Below, in pieces: positions 31,469 to 39,620 of a stretch of DNA of 64,000 nt (position 1 is its first letter; each line of letters starts with the position of its first letter). The notes beneath the pieces are model-generated. The model was not told the DNA's origin. It saw nothing but the letters and a program-made list of their open reading frames with translations, and did not search any database. The position numbers and the translations under genes are program-made. This stretch comes from Rhodocyclus gracilis (GTDB lineage Bacteria; Pseudomonadota; Gammaproteobacteria; Burkholderiales; Rhodocyclaceae), in assembly GCF_009617575.1 (NCBI RefSeq), contig NZ_WIXJ01000001.1:558001-622000 (forward strand), given 5' to 3'.

Positions 31469-31659
31469 TCGTTAACCGGGTACTCGTAACGGAGCAAACC
31501 CGCCGCGCGCCGCCGAAGTCTCTCCGAAGTCCCACAGACAGCCAAGCTGAGCCAGCCCAGGCGACGCAACTCGTAGCCACGCGAAATTCCTGCGCCGCTG
31601 TCGGCAACGCCACGCAGTACCGTGGTTGCTCCTGACGCTACCACTTCAGCGCCGCGTCT

Positions 31660-32616
31660 TCACTCCGCCCCGTGCGTACGCGGTGGAACGAAGCGGACGA
31701 TGGCGCGACCATCCTCCGCACGACGCGACTCAGCGCGCCAGGCGTGGCCGTAAATCACTTCCAGAGTGATCGGCAAACGCCCTTCCTGCATCGATCCCGC
31801 GCACGCCGCCGTGAAACGCTCGAATTCGCGACGTCCCATCAGCCCGCGCCGCCGGGAACGTAACGCACAGCCGCCGCCGGCGCGCAGATCGGCGAGCGCA
31901 GCGGAAAGCGACGGATAAGTCAGCGTCAGCGTTTCCATGTTCATCACCGGATCGGCGAAACCGCTCTCGACCAGCATGTCGCCGAGGTCGTGCATGTCGA
32001 CAAAGCGATGCGTATGCGCATGAGGATCGGGGCGTGCTCGGCCTTCGCTACCTTCGCCGCCGTACGCCGTCGCAAACGCGGCGCGCAGTTCTTTCAGCGA
32101 GTCGGGGCCGAGCGTCGAGAACATCAACAAACCGCCCGTTTCGAGGAGGCGATGCGCTTCAGCAAAGACGCTGCGCGGCTCGGCCAACCAGTGCAGCATG
32201 AGATTCGACCAGATAAAGCCGAAGCTGGCGGAAGAGAGCGGCAGTGCGGCGGCATCGGCCGCCAGCAAGGGCGCGCGCGCGCGTCGCAAGAAGGGCAACA
32301 GCCAGCTGTGGGAGCGTTGCTGGCGCTGGGCTTCGCGCAACATCGCCGGCGACAGATCGGCACCGAGCACCGCTGCGCCAGGGTAGCGCTCATGCAAGGC
32401 AACGAGGTCGGCGCCGCTGCCACAGCCCAGATCGAGGATGCGCCGCGGCGCGATGCGCACCGGGTCGAGGTGCTCGAAGAGGCGGCGCGCGATCTCGCGC
32501 TGCACCACCGAGAGGGAGGCATAAGTGCCTGCCGCACGCGCGAAATTCGCCTGCACGCGCCGCCGATCGATGGCGGCGCGGTCGGTGCCTGACTCAGGCG
32601 CGCGCGTCATTGCCAC
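31660..32616 (-). CDS. bioC: Malonyl-[acyl-carrier-protein] O-methyltransferase
   Basis: A SAM-dependent methyltransferase of 318 aa that methylates malonyl-ACP to start pimelate synthesis for biotin. The SAM site is ILDLGCGSGADL near residue 60, followed by GADLSPAML, and LMLHWLAEPRSVFAEAHRLLETGGLLMFSTLGPDSLKELR is the typical BioC segment. GTG start at 32616 or ATG at 32610. bioB lies 45 bp upstream on the same strand; bioF, bioA and bioD are not in the window. Confidence 0.92.
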   Translation of the reverse strand: MAMTRAPESGTDRAAIDRRRVQANFARAAGTYASLSVVQREIARRLFEHLDPVRIAPRRILDLGCGSGADLVALHERYPGAAVLGADLSPAMLREAQRQQRSHSWLLPFLRRARAPLLAADAAALPLSSASFGFIWSNLMLHWLAEPRSVFAEAHRLLETGGLLMFSTLGPDSLKELRAAFATAYGGEGSEGRARPDPHAHTHRFVDMHDLGDMLVESGFADPVMNMETLTLTYPSLSAALADLRAGGGCALRSRRRGLMGRREFERFTAACAGSMQEGRLPITLEVIYGHAWRAESRRAEDGRAIVRFVPPRTHGAE

Positions 32617-32661
32617 GGCTCGCCCGACGTCACCCGCCGAGCAACCGCTTGGCGAAAGCGC

Positions 32662-33690
32662 TCAGATAGCGCGCAGACCAAGCTTGGCGAACAACGCCTG
32701 ATCGCGCTCGGCGTCGGCGTTCTCGGTGGTGAGCAGGTTTTCGCCGTAGAAGATCGAATTGGCGCCGGCGAAGAAGCACATCGCCTGCAGCTCTTCCGAC
32801 ATGTTCTGGCGGCCGGCCGACAGGCGCACGAAGCTCTTCGGCATGGCGATGCGCGCCGCAGCGATGGTGCGCACGAACTCGAAAGGATCCAGCGGCGGTG
32901 CGTTTTCCAGCGGCGTGCCGGGAATCGGCGTCAGGTGGTTGATCGGCACCGACTCGGGCGGCGGTTCCATCGCCGCGAGCTGCGCGATCAGCGCCGCGCG
33001 GTCGCGGCGCGACTCGCCCATGCCGACGATGCCACCGGAGCAGACCTTGAGCCCCGCGCCACGCACGCGGCCGAGCGTCTCGACGCGGTCGGTCTGCTTG
33101 TGCGTGGTAACGATGTTCGTGTAGTGCTCAGCCGAGGTGTCGAGGTTGTGGTTGTAGTAGTCGAGACCGGCGTCCTTCAGCGCCTCGGCCTGACCGTCCT
33201 TCAACATGCCCAAGGTGACGCAGGTTTCCAGACCAAGCGCCTTCACCGCGCTGACCATCTCGGCGACCTTGACGAGATCGGAGTCCTTCGGGCCGCGCCA
33301 GGCGGCGCCCATGCAGAAGCGCGACGCGCCTTGCTCCTTGGCGGCAGTGGCGGCAGCAACGACTTGCTCGACCGACAGGAGCGACTCACGCGGCTTCTCA
33401 CCTTCGTGATGCGCCGACTGCGAACAGTAGCCACAGTTCTCGCCACAGCCGCCGGTCTTCACCGACAGCAGCGCCGAACGCTGCACTTCGTTGGCATCGA
33501 AATGGGCGCGATGCGTCGTATGGGCGCGATGCAGCAGATCCATCAAGGGCAGCGCGAACAGCGCCTCCACCTCGGCCACCGTCATTGGCGCGGCCGACGC
33601 GTTGCTGGTCGTGGCGTGCGCGACGCCCTCGACCGGATGGGAATGCCCCGCCGCAGAGGCGAGGTTGGCAGCAGCGGTAAGATCGTTCAT
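32662..33690 (-). CDS. bioB: Biotin synthase
   Basis: A radical SAM enzyme of 342 aa that inserts sulfur into dethiobiotin. The [4Fe-4S] motif is [11 protein letters not shown] (C-x3-C-x2-C), followed by [29 protein letters not shown] and [13 protein letters not shown] chose the ATG at 33690 ([10 protein letters not shown]); the first 50 residues are Ala/Ser-rich and not conserved. It forms a bioB-bioC unit. Confidence 0.96.
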   Translation of the reverse strand: MNDLTAAANLASAAGHSHPVEGVAHATTSNASAAPMTVAEVEALFALPLMDLLHRAHTTHRAHFDANEVQRSALLSVKTGGCGENCGYCSQSAHHEGEKPRESLLSVEQVVAAATAAKEQGASRFCMGAAWRGPKDSDLVKVAEMVSAVKALGLETCVTLGMLKDGQAEALKDAGLDYYNHNLDTSAEHYTNIVTTHKQTDRVETLGRVRGAGLKVCSGGIVGMGESRRDRAALIAQLAAMEPPPESVPINHLTPIPGTPLENAPPLDPFEFVRTIAAARIAMPKSFVRLSAGRQNMSEELQAMCFFAGANSIFYGENLLTTENADAERDQALFAKLGLRAI

Positions 33691-33788
33691 GAAAGCGCCT
33701 GATCGTAAAAGCAAAGAGGCCGAATTATGAACCATTCTCCCCGACCATGGCGATGACCAAGGAGAATGCGGACCGTGAGCGCCTTCGC

Positions 33789-34454
33789 TCAGACCGTATC
33801 GAAGTAGTCGTCGCCCAGATCGTCGGCGGCAAAATCGCTCGTCGAACGATCCTCGCTCTCGGCGCGGGCAATAGCGTCATCGCCGTAGTAATTGTTGACG
33901 ACGACATTTTCGGTCGAAGGCCCCGGCAGCGTGGCGGAGTTACCCGAGCCGAAAAAGCCGGATCCGGCATTGTGCCCGCCCATCAAGTGTTCGATGCCCT
34001 GAAAGAGGAAGGAGCCGGCCACCACGCCCGCCGCGGTGGTCGCCACCGAACCCAGCACGCCACTGCCCCAGGACGAGGCCGCCGTCGCGGCGGGAGCGGC
34101 AGGCGCCGCAGCGGCATGGGCCGGCGCCGCAGCCACCGCCGGAGCAGGCGCCGCAGCGCGGCCCCAGGCGTTGCCACTCAAAAAGCTGCTACCGGCACCG
34201 CTGGCGGCGCGGCCTGATTCCAGACGCTCGTTGGCACTGGCGAGTTCGCGTTGCAAACGCTGATTCTCGGCTTGCGCCGCCTGCACCGCCTGCTCCAGCA
34301 GAAACGCGCGCTGCACCAGCAGATACGCCGCATCCGGCTGCCGCGCGCACGCCTCCCGAATCAGCGCCGCGGCCTCGGTATCCTTGGCCCCTGCTTGCGC
34401 CTGCGTCAGCTGCTGAAGAAAACGGCTGAGCTGTTCGTGTTCCTGAGCATTCAT
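33789..34454 (-). CDS. DUF2076 domain protein
   Basis: A 221-aa protein with the DUF2076 course: an N-terminal helical part ([52 protein letters not shown]), an Ala/Pro-rich linker (about 95-135), a Gly/Ala segment with [27 protein letters not shown], and an acidic end ([16 protein letters not shown]). A near-perfect AGGAGGTG ribosome-binding site suggests high expression. Described in databases as a periplasmic ligand-binding sensor family, but it has no signal peptide here and no proven role. Confidence 0.87.
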   Translation of the reverse strand: MNAQEHEQLSRFLQQLTQAQAGAKDTEAAALIREACARQPDAAYLLVQRAFLLEQAVQAAQAENQRLQRELASANERLESGRAASGAGSSFLSGNAWGRAAAPAPAVAAAPAHAAAAPAAPAATAASSWGSGVLGSVATTAAGVVAGSFLFQGIEHLMGGHNAGSGFFGSGNSATLPGPSTENVVVNNYYGDDAIARAESEDRSTSDFAADDLGDDYFDTV

Positions 34455-34650
34455 GAAGCACCTCCTGGAAGAATAAACAACACTGCACACGGAGCCGCAT
34501 CTTGGACCCAAGGCCTTTCGCGGCATGTTCAGGCATTGCGACAGAGTGTATGTATTTGTTTCGCCCCGCGCTGCTGCGTGGGGCGTGTATCCGGCGCAGG
34601 CGCGGCGGCGCGCGCATGCGAGGCAGCGAAGTTGCCCGCCATACGCCCGG

Positions 34651-35787
34651 CTAGGGCGCACACGTCTCCGGATCGCTGGCATAGGCCGCCAGACCGCGCT
34701 CGCCCAAGCGCGCGAGATAGCAGGCGTAATGGCGCTCCCAGGCGTATGCACGATCGTCGGCGAGCAGCCCCGGCAGGTTGGTCAGATCGATTTCGGCCAC
34801 CTGAATGGCATCGCCGCCCGTCGCCTGCAACAAGCCGTCGAGCAACAGCAAATCCGACAGGAGATACGCCGCGTGTTCCGGCGCGATGCCGGCCAGCGCC
34901 GCACTCGCCTCGACACTCAAAGCGGACAGATGGTCGATCGCCGCGCGGATGCGCGCTTGCGACAACTGCGGCGCCGGATTCCCATCCAGCCGGGTCAGCG
35001 CCGGCAAAACGCCACGCGTGACGGGCCGACTGATCGCCGTCATCGTTGCCCCCTCGGGCAAGGCCGCGCGCACGCCGGCAAGCCGCTTCGCCAAAGCCTC
35101 CCTCGCCAGAGCCAGAGACGCCGGTAACATCGGTTGCAGATGGCAGGCCTCGTCAGCGGGAGCCCCCGCCAACTCGCACAGCTGGCGATACCAGACCTTC
35201 TGCCCCAGTGTGTCGACAAACGACGTACTGGCGCCGGCAATTTGCAGGCTGCCGCCGCCGATATCGAGCACATGCGAAGTCTGCAAGCGGTCACCGAGCA
35301 GTTGGCGGGCAGCGACGTAGCCGTAGGCGCCTTCCTGAAGCGGTGGAATGACCAGCACGGCGACGCCGCTCGCTGTGTGAATCTCGGCGAGCATCGACAC
35401 CAGCGCGACCGGCTCGTGCGCCAGGGCGAAACGCCAGGCCGAAAAACCGCCCCCGACGCGGGCACACTCCGAGGCGAACGCTGCCTGACGCGGCAAGGCG
35501 TTCAGGGCAGCGATGGTCGGCACGAGCGTGTCCCGCACACCGCGACCGCTCCACTGCGGCGAGAGGTAGTCGATATCGGCACGCGCCGTCGCCGCGCTAT
35601 TCGACGCGCCCGCCCGAATGCCGGAAGACCCCATGTCGAAGGCCACGCGACAGTCGCCGGCGTGAGCCAATCCGCCCCCGACGAGGCAGACGCCAAGGCT
35701 CGCCCGCTGCAAGACCCGGCACAGCGCCGCACGAGACGCCAAGCGACGCGCCCGAAGGCGCCACCACGACAGCCGCAGGGGACGCAT
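34651..35787 (-). CDS. Exported Ppx/GppA-like ASKHA-fold protein
   Basis: A 378-aa protein with a basic N-terminus and signal peptide (about residues 1-43, ending LAHA). The mature part begins with a phosphate-1-like loop, FDMGSSGIRAG (50-60), and has a second, DIGGGSLQIAG (175-185), plus an acidic segment IPPLQEGAYGYVAARQLLG (147-165) that aligns with the SGEEEA catalytic Glu region of exopolyphosphatases. Cysteines at 46, 108, 204, 215 and two near the end could form disulfides. Ppx/GppA proteins are normally cytoplasmic. The ATG is 8 bp after the DUF4337 stop. Activity is unproven. Confidence 0.7.
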   Translation of the reverse strand: MRPLRLSWWRLRARRLASRAALCRVLQRASLGVCLVGGGLAHAGDCRVAFDMGSSGIRAGASNSAATARADIDYLSPQWSGRGVRDTLVPTIAALNALPRQAAFASECARVGGGFSAWRFALAHEPVALVSMLAEIHTASGVAVLVIPPLQEGAYGYVAARQLLGDRLQTSHVLDIGGGSLQIAGASTSFVDTLGQKVWYRQLCELAGAPADEACHLQPMLPASLALAREALAKRLAGVRAALPEGATMTAISRPVTRGVLPALTRLDGNPAPQLSQARIRAAIDHLSALSVEASAALAGIAPEHAAYLLSDLLLLDGLLQATGGDAIQVAEIDLTNLPGLLADDRAYAWERHYACYLARLGERGLAAYASDPETCAP

Positions 35788-35794
35788 ACGCCGG

Positions 35795-36370
35795 CTAGAG
35801 ATGCAAATAGCCGACGACGCCGACGACAAGCCCAAGGCCGGTCGCTCCGTACACGCTCACCAGCATCCAGCGCTTGCGTGTCAGCAGGGTGATGGCAGAG
35901 AGTGCAATGGCGATCTGCAAGAGCGTCGTCGCCAGCGCCCAGCGTTCATGGACGTGCATCTCGACTTCGCTCTTCTCGTCGGCTTCCTTGGCGGCGGCCT
36001 CGAGGCGGTCGGCCTCGACCTTGATCTCTTCTTTTTCTTTCTTGTAGCGATCAACGGCCTGACGGAATTTCTCCTGCGCCTCGCCACTCGTCAGCGTCAC
36101 CGACAGCTCGGCGAGATTCTGCTTGTTGCTCTTGGCCTGATAGTAGTTCCACTGATTCGAGGCCGACGTCTTCTGGATCGCCGCCTCGTTCTTGTAGAGC
36201 AGCGCGGCGTTCTGCGAATGGCCGCCCATGTAGCCAAAAATGGCGCCAATCGTCGACAACACCGCCGTCAGCACCGCCAGACGCGACGTGAAATTGTCGC
36301 CGCCGTGCTGGGCAACGTGTTCGACCTCATGATCATGCGGACCGTGAACGTGAAAACCATGTTCGGACAT
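35795..36370 (-). CDS. DUF4337 membrane protein
   Basis: A 191-aa protein with a His-rich start (MSEHGFHVHGPHDHEVEHVAQHGG) that may bind metal, one membrane helix near residues 31-50 (LAVLTAVLSTIGAIFGYMGG), a long charged coiled-coil region (about 70-140), and two C-terminal helices (ALATTLLQIAIALSAITLL, MLVSVYGATGLGLVVGVVGYL). This layout matches DUF4337; function unknown. The gene is co-transcribed with the exported Ppx-like gene. Confidence 0.87.
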   Translation of the reverse strand: MSEHGFHVHGPHDHEVEHVAQHGGDNFTSRLAVLTAVLSTIGAIFGYMGGHSQNAALLYKNEAAIQKTSASNQWNYYQAKSNKQNLAELSVTLTSGEAQEKFRQAVDRYKKEKEEIKVEADRLEAAAKEADEKSEVEMHVHERWALATTLLQIAIALSAITLLTRKRWMLVSVYGATGLGLVVGVVGYLHL

Positions 36371-36407
36371 CTGTATATTCTCCTTGGGTCAAGCGGCGAC
36401 GCCGATG

Positions 36408-36461
36408 GTGCGGATAGTTCGAATGGTGCGGCTGATTCGCCTACCGCGACTATTGCGGATA
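36408..36461. repeat. Six degenerate 9-bp tandem repeats upstream of the DUF4337 gene
   Basis: GTGCGGATA, GTTCGAATG, GTGCGGCTG, ATTCGCCTA, CCGCGACTA, TTGCGGATA lie head to tail, 38 bp from the DUF4337 start. The period matches the array in the engB tail, although the units differ. Here the array is not in a supported gene. Confidence 0.65.
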
Positions 36462-36521
36462 TCGCACACCGCACACACTGCGTATCGCCTTCAATGGCAG
36501 GGGCGAATTCTAATGAAAAAC

Positions 36522-36539
36522 GCGCGCCGGCCGGCGCGC
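36522..36539. terminator. 18-bp perfect GC palindrome with flanking A and T runs
   Basis: GCGCGCCGG at 36522-36530 and CCGGCGCGC at 36531-36539 form a perfect palindrome flanked by AAAAAC on the left and CTTTTT on the right. It looks like a bidirectional terminator but lies between two genes that point away from each other. Confidence 0.5.
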
Positions 36540-36635
36540 CTTTTTGTACCGCTCGTCGCGGGCAAAGCCTGTGCGCCCGACACCGCTAGAATGCGAGCAA
36601 CAGCCCCTTGCCCCCCGCGCGCCTTTCGACCTCGG

Positions 36636-37388
36636 ATGCCCACGCACGTCTTTCCCCCTCGCCGCACACCGCCCGCGCCCGTGCGTGTCCGCCGCCCCGC
36701 AGTCCTGCGCGGCCAGATTCGCAGCACCTGCGCCTTAGGCGCCGCGCTGCTCTGTCTCGTCGCCCAGCCGGCGCTTGCGCAGAGCGACCGATGCAGCGAA
36801 TTACCGCCGCCCTCCGTCACCATCAAGCACTTCGACGAGCCGGTGACGTTCAACACCCGCTTTAGCTACAAGGAACTGACGCATCTGGGCGCTGCCGCGG
36901 TGCGACCGGGGCAGCAGGTGCTTGGCCTGACGCGCGGCAAGGCCGTCGTGCAGTTTGCCAGCGAGATGCCGACCTATCGCGATCCGACACAGCGCTGGGA
37001 GTGCTTCAGCCCGCAGATCACCCTGACCATCGGCTTCAGCCCGATGACCGTTTATGTCGCCAAGGAATTCCCCGAAGGCAGCTGCGCCTACCAGGAAATC
37101 TACGCGCACGAGCAGCGCCACGTAAAAACCTATCAGGCCCATCTGGCGAGCATGGAAATCAGCCTCGGCGAGACGCTGCGCCGCCGCTTCGCCACCGGCC
37201 GGCCCTGGCGAGGCGAACAGGGGGAAGCGCGCGCGCAGCTGCTGCGCGAAATCCAGGAACGCTGGACGCCTTACGTCCAGCGCGAATTCACGCGCGGCGA
37301 CGCCGCACAGGCGCTGCTCGACACGCCCGAAGAATACGAGCGTGTCGCCTCCAGCTGCGACGGCGAAATCCGCAAACGCCTGCGTTAA
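36636..37388 (+). CDS. Exported HExxH protein, putative metallopeptidase
   Basis: A 250-aa protein with a signal peptide preceded by a basic stretch (hydrophobic core near residues 31-48, ending QPALA). The mature part contains the HExxH-type zinc motif in EIYAHEQRHVKTYQAH (His158-Glu159-x2-His162), as in small secreted metallopeptidases such as the DUF922 group, and Cys residues that may pair (53, 123, 150 and near the end). The start at 36636 is uncertain; an ATG at 36591 is possible. Its stop overlaps the stop of the converging DUF4139 gene in TTAA. Confidence 0.68.
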   Translation: MPTHVFPPRRTPPAPVRVRRPAVLRGQIRSTCALGAALLCLVAQPALAQSDRCSELPPPSVTIKHFDEPVTFNTRFSYKELTHLGAAAVRPGQQVLGLTRGKAVVQFASEMPTYRDPTQRWECFSPQITLTIGFSPMTVYVAKEFPEGSCAYQEIYAHEQRHVKTYQAHLASMEISLGETLRRRFATGRPWRGEQGEARAQLLREIQERWTPYVQREFTRGDAAQALLDTPEEYERVASSCDGEIRKRLR

Positions 37389-38818
37389 CGCTCCGCTGCG
37401 GGCGCCCGGAAGCGCAGGCTGTAATCGAGCGCCGCCGTGCCGTTCGCCGGCACCTCCAGTGTCCACACCGCAAGCTGCGCCGATTCCCGGCCGCCTGGAC
37501 GGCTTTGCTGCACGATTTCAGCATCGCCGGGCACGCTCTCCTGCACACGCACCGTCACCGCCTCATCGCGCGCATTGCGGAGCTCGTAATGTACGGTAGC
37601 CTCGATCTTCCCCTCGGCCAGCGTGCGGAACGCCGCCTGCCGGCGTTCCGCGTTCAGATCGAAGGCTTCGCCGAGCCTGACGCGCACCGTCTCGTTCTTC
37701 GCCGTATGCGCCAGACGATCCTCGCCGACGAACTGCGCCGCGCCCTGCCGATCGCGCGCATAAACGCGCACCACCCCGGCCGGCAGCGGCACGCCCAGAT
37801 CGCCGCCGCGATTGGCGAACTCGATGAAGACAGCGGGCTTGAGCTTTTCGACGCCTGAGCCGGCGCGCCCGCGAAAGATCGCTTCGCTCCCCGCGAGCAC
37901 GTACTCGCGGCGCACGGGAACCGCCGCCGCCGACAGCAGGGCCAGCTGCTTCGTCTGGTTGTCAGCAATCGAGGTCGGCCGCGCGATGCGGTAGAGGTGG
38001 TAATCGAGCAGCGACTCCTCCACTGCGTCGGCCTTGGCGCGCGCGCCGGCCGCCATCATCACGGCGCGCAGCGGCGCCATCTCGCGCACACGGTTTGGCG
38101 TTCCCGCCACCAGCTGCAACTGCACGTCCTCGTAGGCCGCGCCGCTGCTATTGGTCAGCGTCACCCAGCCGGCAAGATCCATGTGCCGGGCGTCGGCCGA
38201 CAGATTGGCGACATAATCGGCGTGCCAGCCAAGCCCGCCGGTGAGATAGGAAAGCTCCAGCGAGCGTGCCCCTCCCGCTGTATCCAGCAGCATGGTCAGC
38301 GTCGGTCGGTCACGCAAACTCGGCGGCACCGCATCGAAAAGCAGGCGCCCCGGCACGCCGGTCTCGACACGGTCGGCAAAGCGCAGCACGACGCCGTTGT
38401 TGGCCGACAGCACCGTCGCCCGCTCACGGCTCTCGTCTGCGGCCGCGCGCGGCGTACGCAGCACCGTCACCTCCCGGCCGACGTATTTCTCGAGCAGTTT
38501 TTCCGGCGTCAGCAGATCGAAGTCGAAATTCTGCTCAAGCACGCTCAGACGAGCACCATCGACCGCCTGCAAGGCCGCCGTTTCCGGGCGAATCTGTCCG
38601 GAAACCTCCCGCCAGGCGAGACGCACGACGCCCGCCGGCAGACTGACGCGACGGCGTTCGCGCACCAGCGCCAGATCGTCGTTGTAGACGGTGATCGCCG
38701 TCGCCTCGCGCTCGCTGGCGGCCGCCACGCGCTCGCCCGACGCTTCGCCGGCGACGCTCTGCGCACTGGCGCCACTTGCCAAGAGCATGCCGATTGCCAA
38801 CAATCCTCTCATCCGCAT
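37385..38818 (-). CDS. DUF4139 domain exported protein
   Basis: A 477-aa protein with a signal peptide (MRMRGLLAIGMLLASGASAQ). The body has the DUF4139 course: ITVYNDDLALVRERRRVSLPAG near 42, YLTGGLGWHADYVANL near 195, and many beta strands including VHYELRNARDEAVTVRVQE and the closing SLRFRAP. The fold is beta-rich; function unknown. GGAGG lies 7 nt before the ATG at 38818. It diverges from comF and converges with the HExxH gene. Confidence 0.85.
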   Translation of the reverse strand: MRMRGLLAIGMLLASGASAQSVAGEASGERVAAASEREATAITVYNDDLALVRERRRVSLPAGVVRLAWREVSGQIRPETAALQAVDGARLSVLEQNFDFDLLTPEKLLEKYVGREVTVLRTPRAAADESRERATVLSANNGVVLRFADRVETGVPGRLLFDAVPPSLRDRPTLTMLLDTAGGARSLELSYLTGGLGWHADYVANLSADARHMDLAGWVTLTNSSGAAYEDVQLQLVAGTPNRVREMAPLRAVMMAAGARAKADAVEESLLDYHLYRIARPTSIADNQTKQLALLSAAAVPVRREYVLAGSEAIFRGRAGSGVEKLKPAVFIEFANRGGDLGVPLPAGVVRVYARDRQGAAQFVGEDRLAHTAKNETVRVRLGEAFDLNAERRQAAFRTLAEGKIEATVHYELRNARDEAVTVRVQESVPGDAEIVQQSRPGGRESAQLAVWTLEVPANGTAALDYSLRFRAPAAER

Positions 38819-38861
38819 CGTCCTGCCTCCTTTGATTAGCTGCGTCAGCATACCCTGCCCG

Positions 38862-39620
38862 ATGCCGACTCGAACGTCCGCCCCGTCGCGGCTGCGCCGC
38901 GCACTGAACACGCTCCTGGCACAAGACTGTCTGCTCTGCGGTGCCAGTAGCGGCGCACAAGTGCTCTGTGCGAACTGCGCCGGCAGACTGCCCGCCTTGC
39001 CGCCGTGTCTGTGCCCGCAATGCGCCTTGCCAACGCTGCGTGGCGAGCGCTGCGGACGTTGCCTGACGCGCGCGCCGGCATTTGATGCCACCCGCGCCGT
39101 GCTGCCCTACGCCTTCCCGGTCGACGCCCTGATCCAGTCATTCAAGTACGGCCACCGGCTCGCGCCGGCGCGCTATTTTGGCGAACGTCTGGCAGAGCGG
39201 GCCAGCGGCCTGTGCGTGGACCTCGTCATCCCCTTGCCGCTGCATGAGACGCGCTTGCGCCAACGTGGCTTCAATCATGCCCTCGAACTGGCGCGGCCAC
39301 TCGCCGCCCACCACGGCTGGACGCTCGACGCGCACAGCTGCACCCGTATCCGGGCGACGGCGCCGCAAGCCACACTGACGGCCGACGAGCGCGCTGGCAA
39401 CCTGCGACAGGCCTTTCACTGCGCACGCGATCTGAGCGGTCTGCATATCGCGCTGGTGGACGACGTGCTGACCAGCGGCGCCTCGCTCCACGAATGCGCA
39501 CGCACGCTCAAACTGCACGGCGCCGCCCGCGTCACGGCGCTGGTCGTTGCCCGCGCCTTGCCAGCGGAAGACGGACTCAGCGCAGCTTCTGCTCGATCAG
39601 CGTCAGCAGATCCGGCGTAA
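38862..39620 (+). CDS. comF: ComF-family phosphoribosyltransferase-like protein
   Basis: A 252-aa ComF/GntX-type protein. The N-terminal zinc-binding part has CLLCG, CANC, CPQCALP and CGRC (about residues 24-68). The PRTase domain follows with the PRPP loop IALVDDVLTSGAS near 204-216. In competent bacteria ComF works in DNA uptake, and in others the family supports use of DNA-derived nutrients. Its last 44 bp overlap the 3' end of mshN on the other strand. Confidence 0.88.
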   Translation: MPTRTSAPSRLRRALNTLLAQDCLLCGASSGAQVLCANCAGRLPALPPCLCPQCALPTLRGERCGRCLTRAPAFDATRAVLPYAFPVDALIQSFKYGHRLAPARYFGERLAERASGLCVDLVIPLPLHETRLRQRGFNHALELARPLAAHHGWTLDAHSCTRIRATAPQATLTADERAGNLRQAFHCARDLSGLHIALVDDVLTSGASLHECARTLKLHGAARVTALVVARALPAEDGLSAASARSASADPA

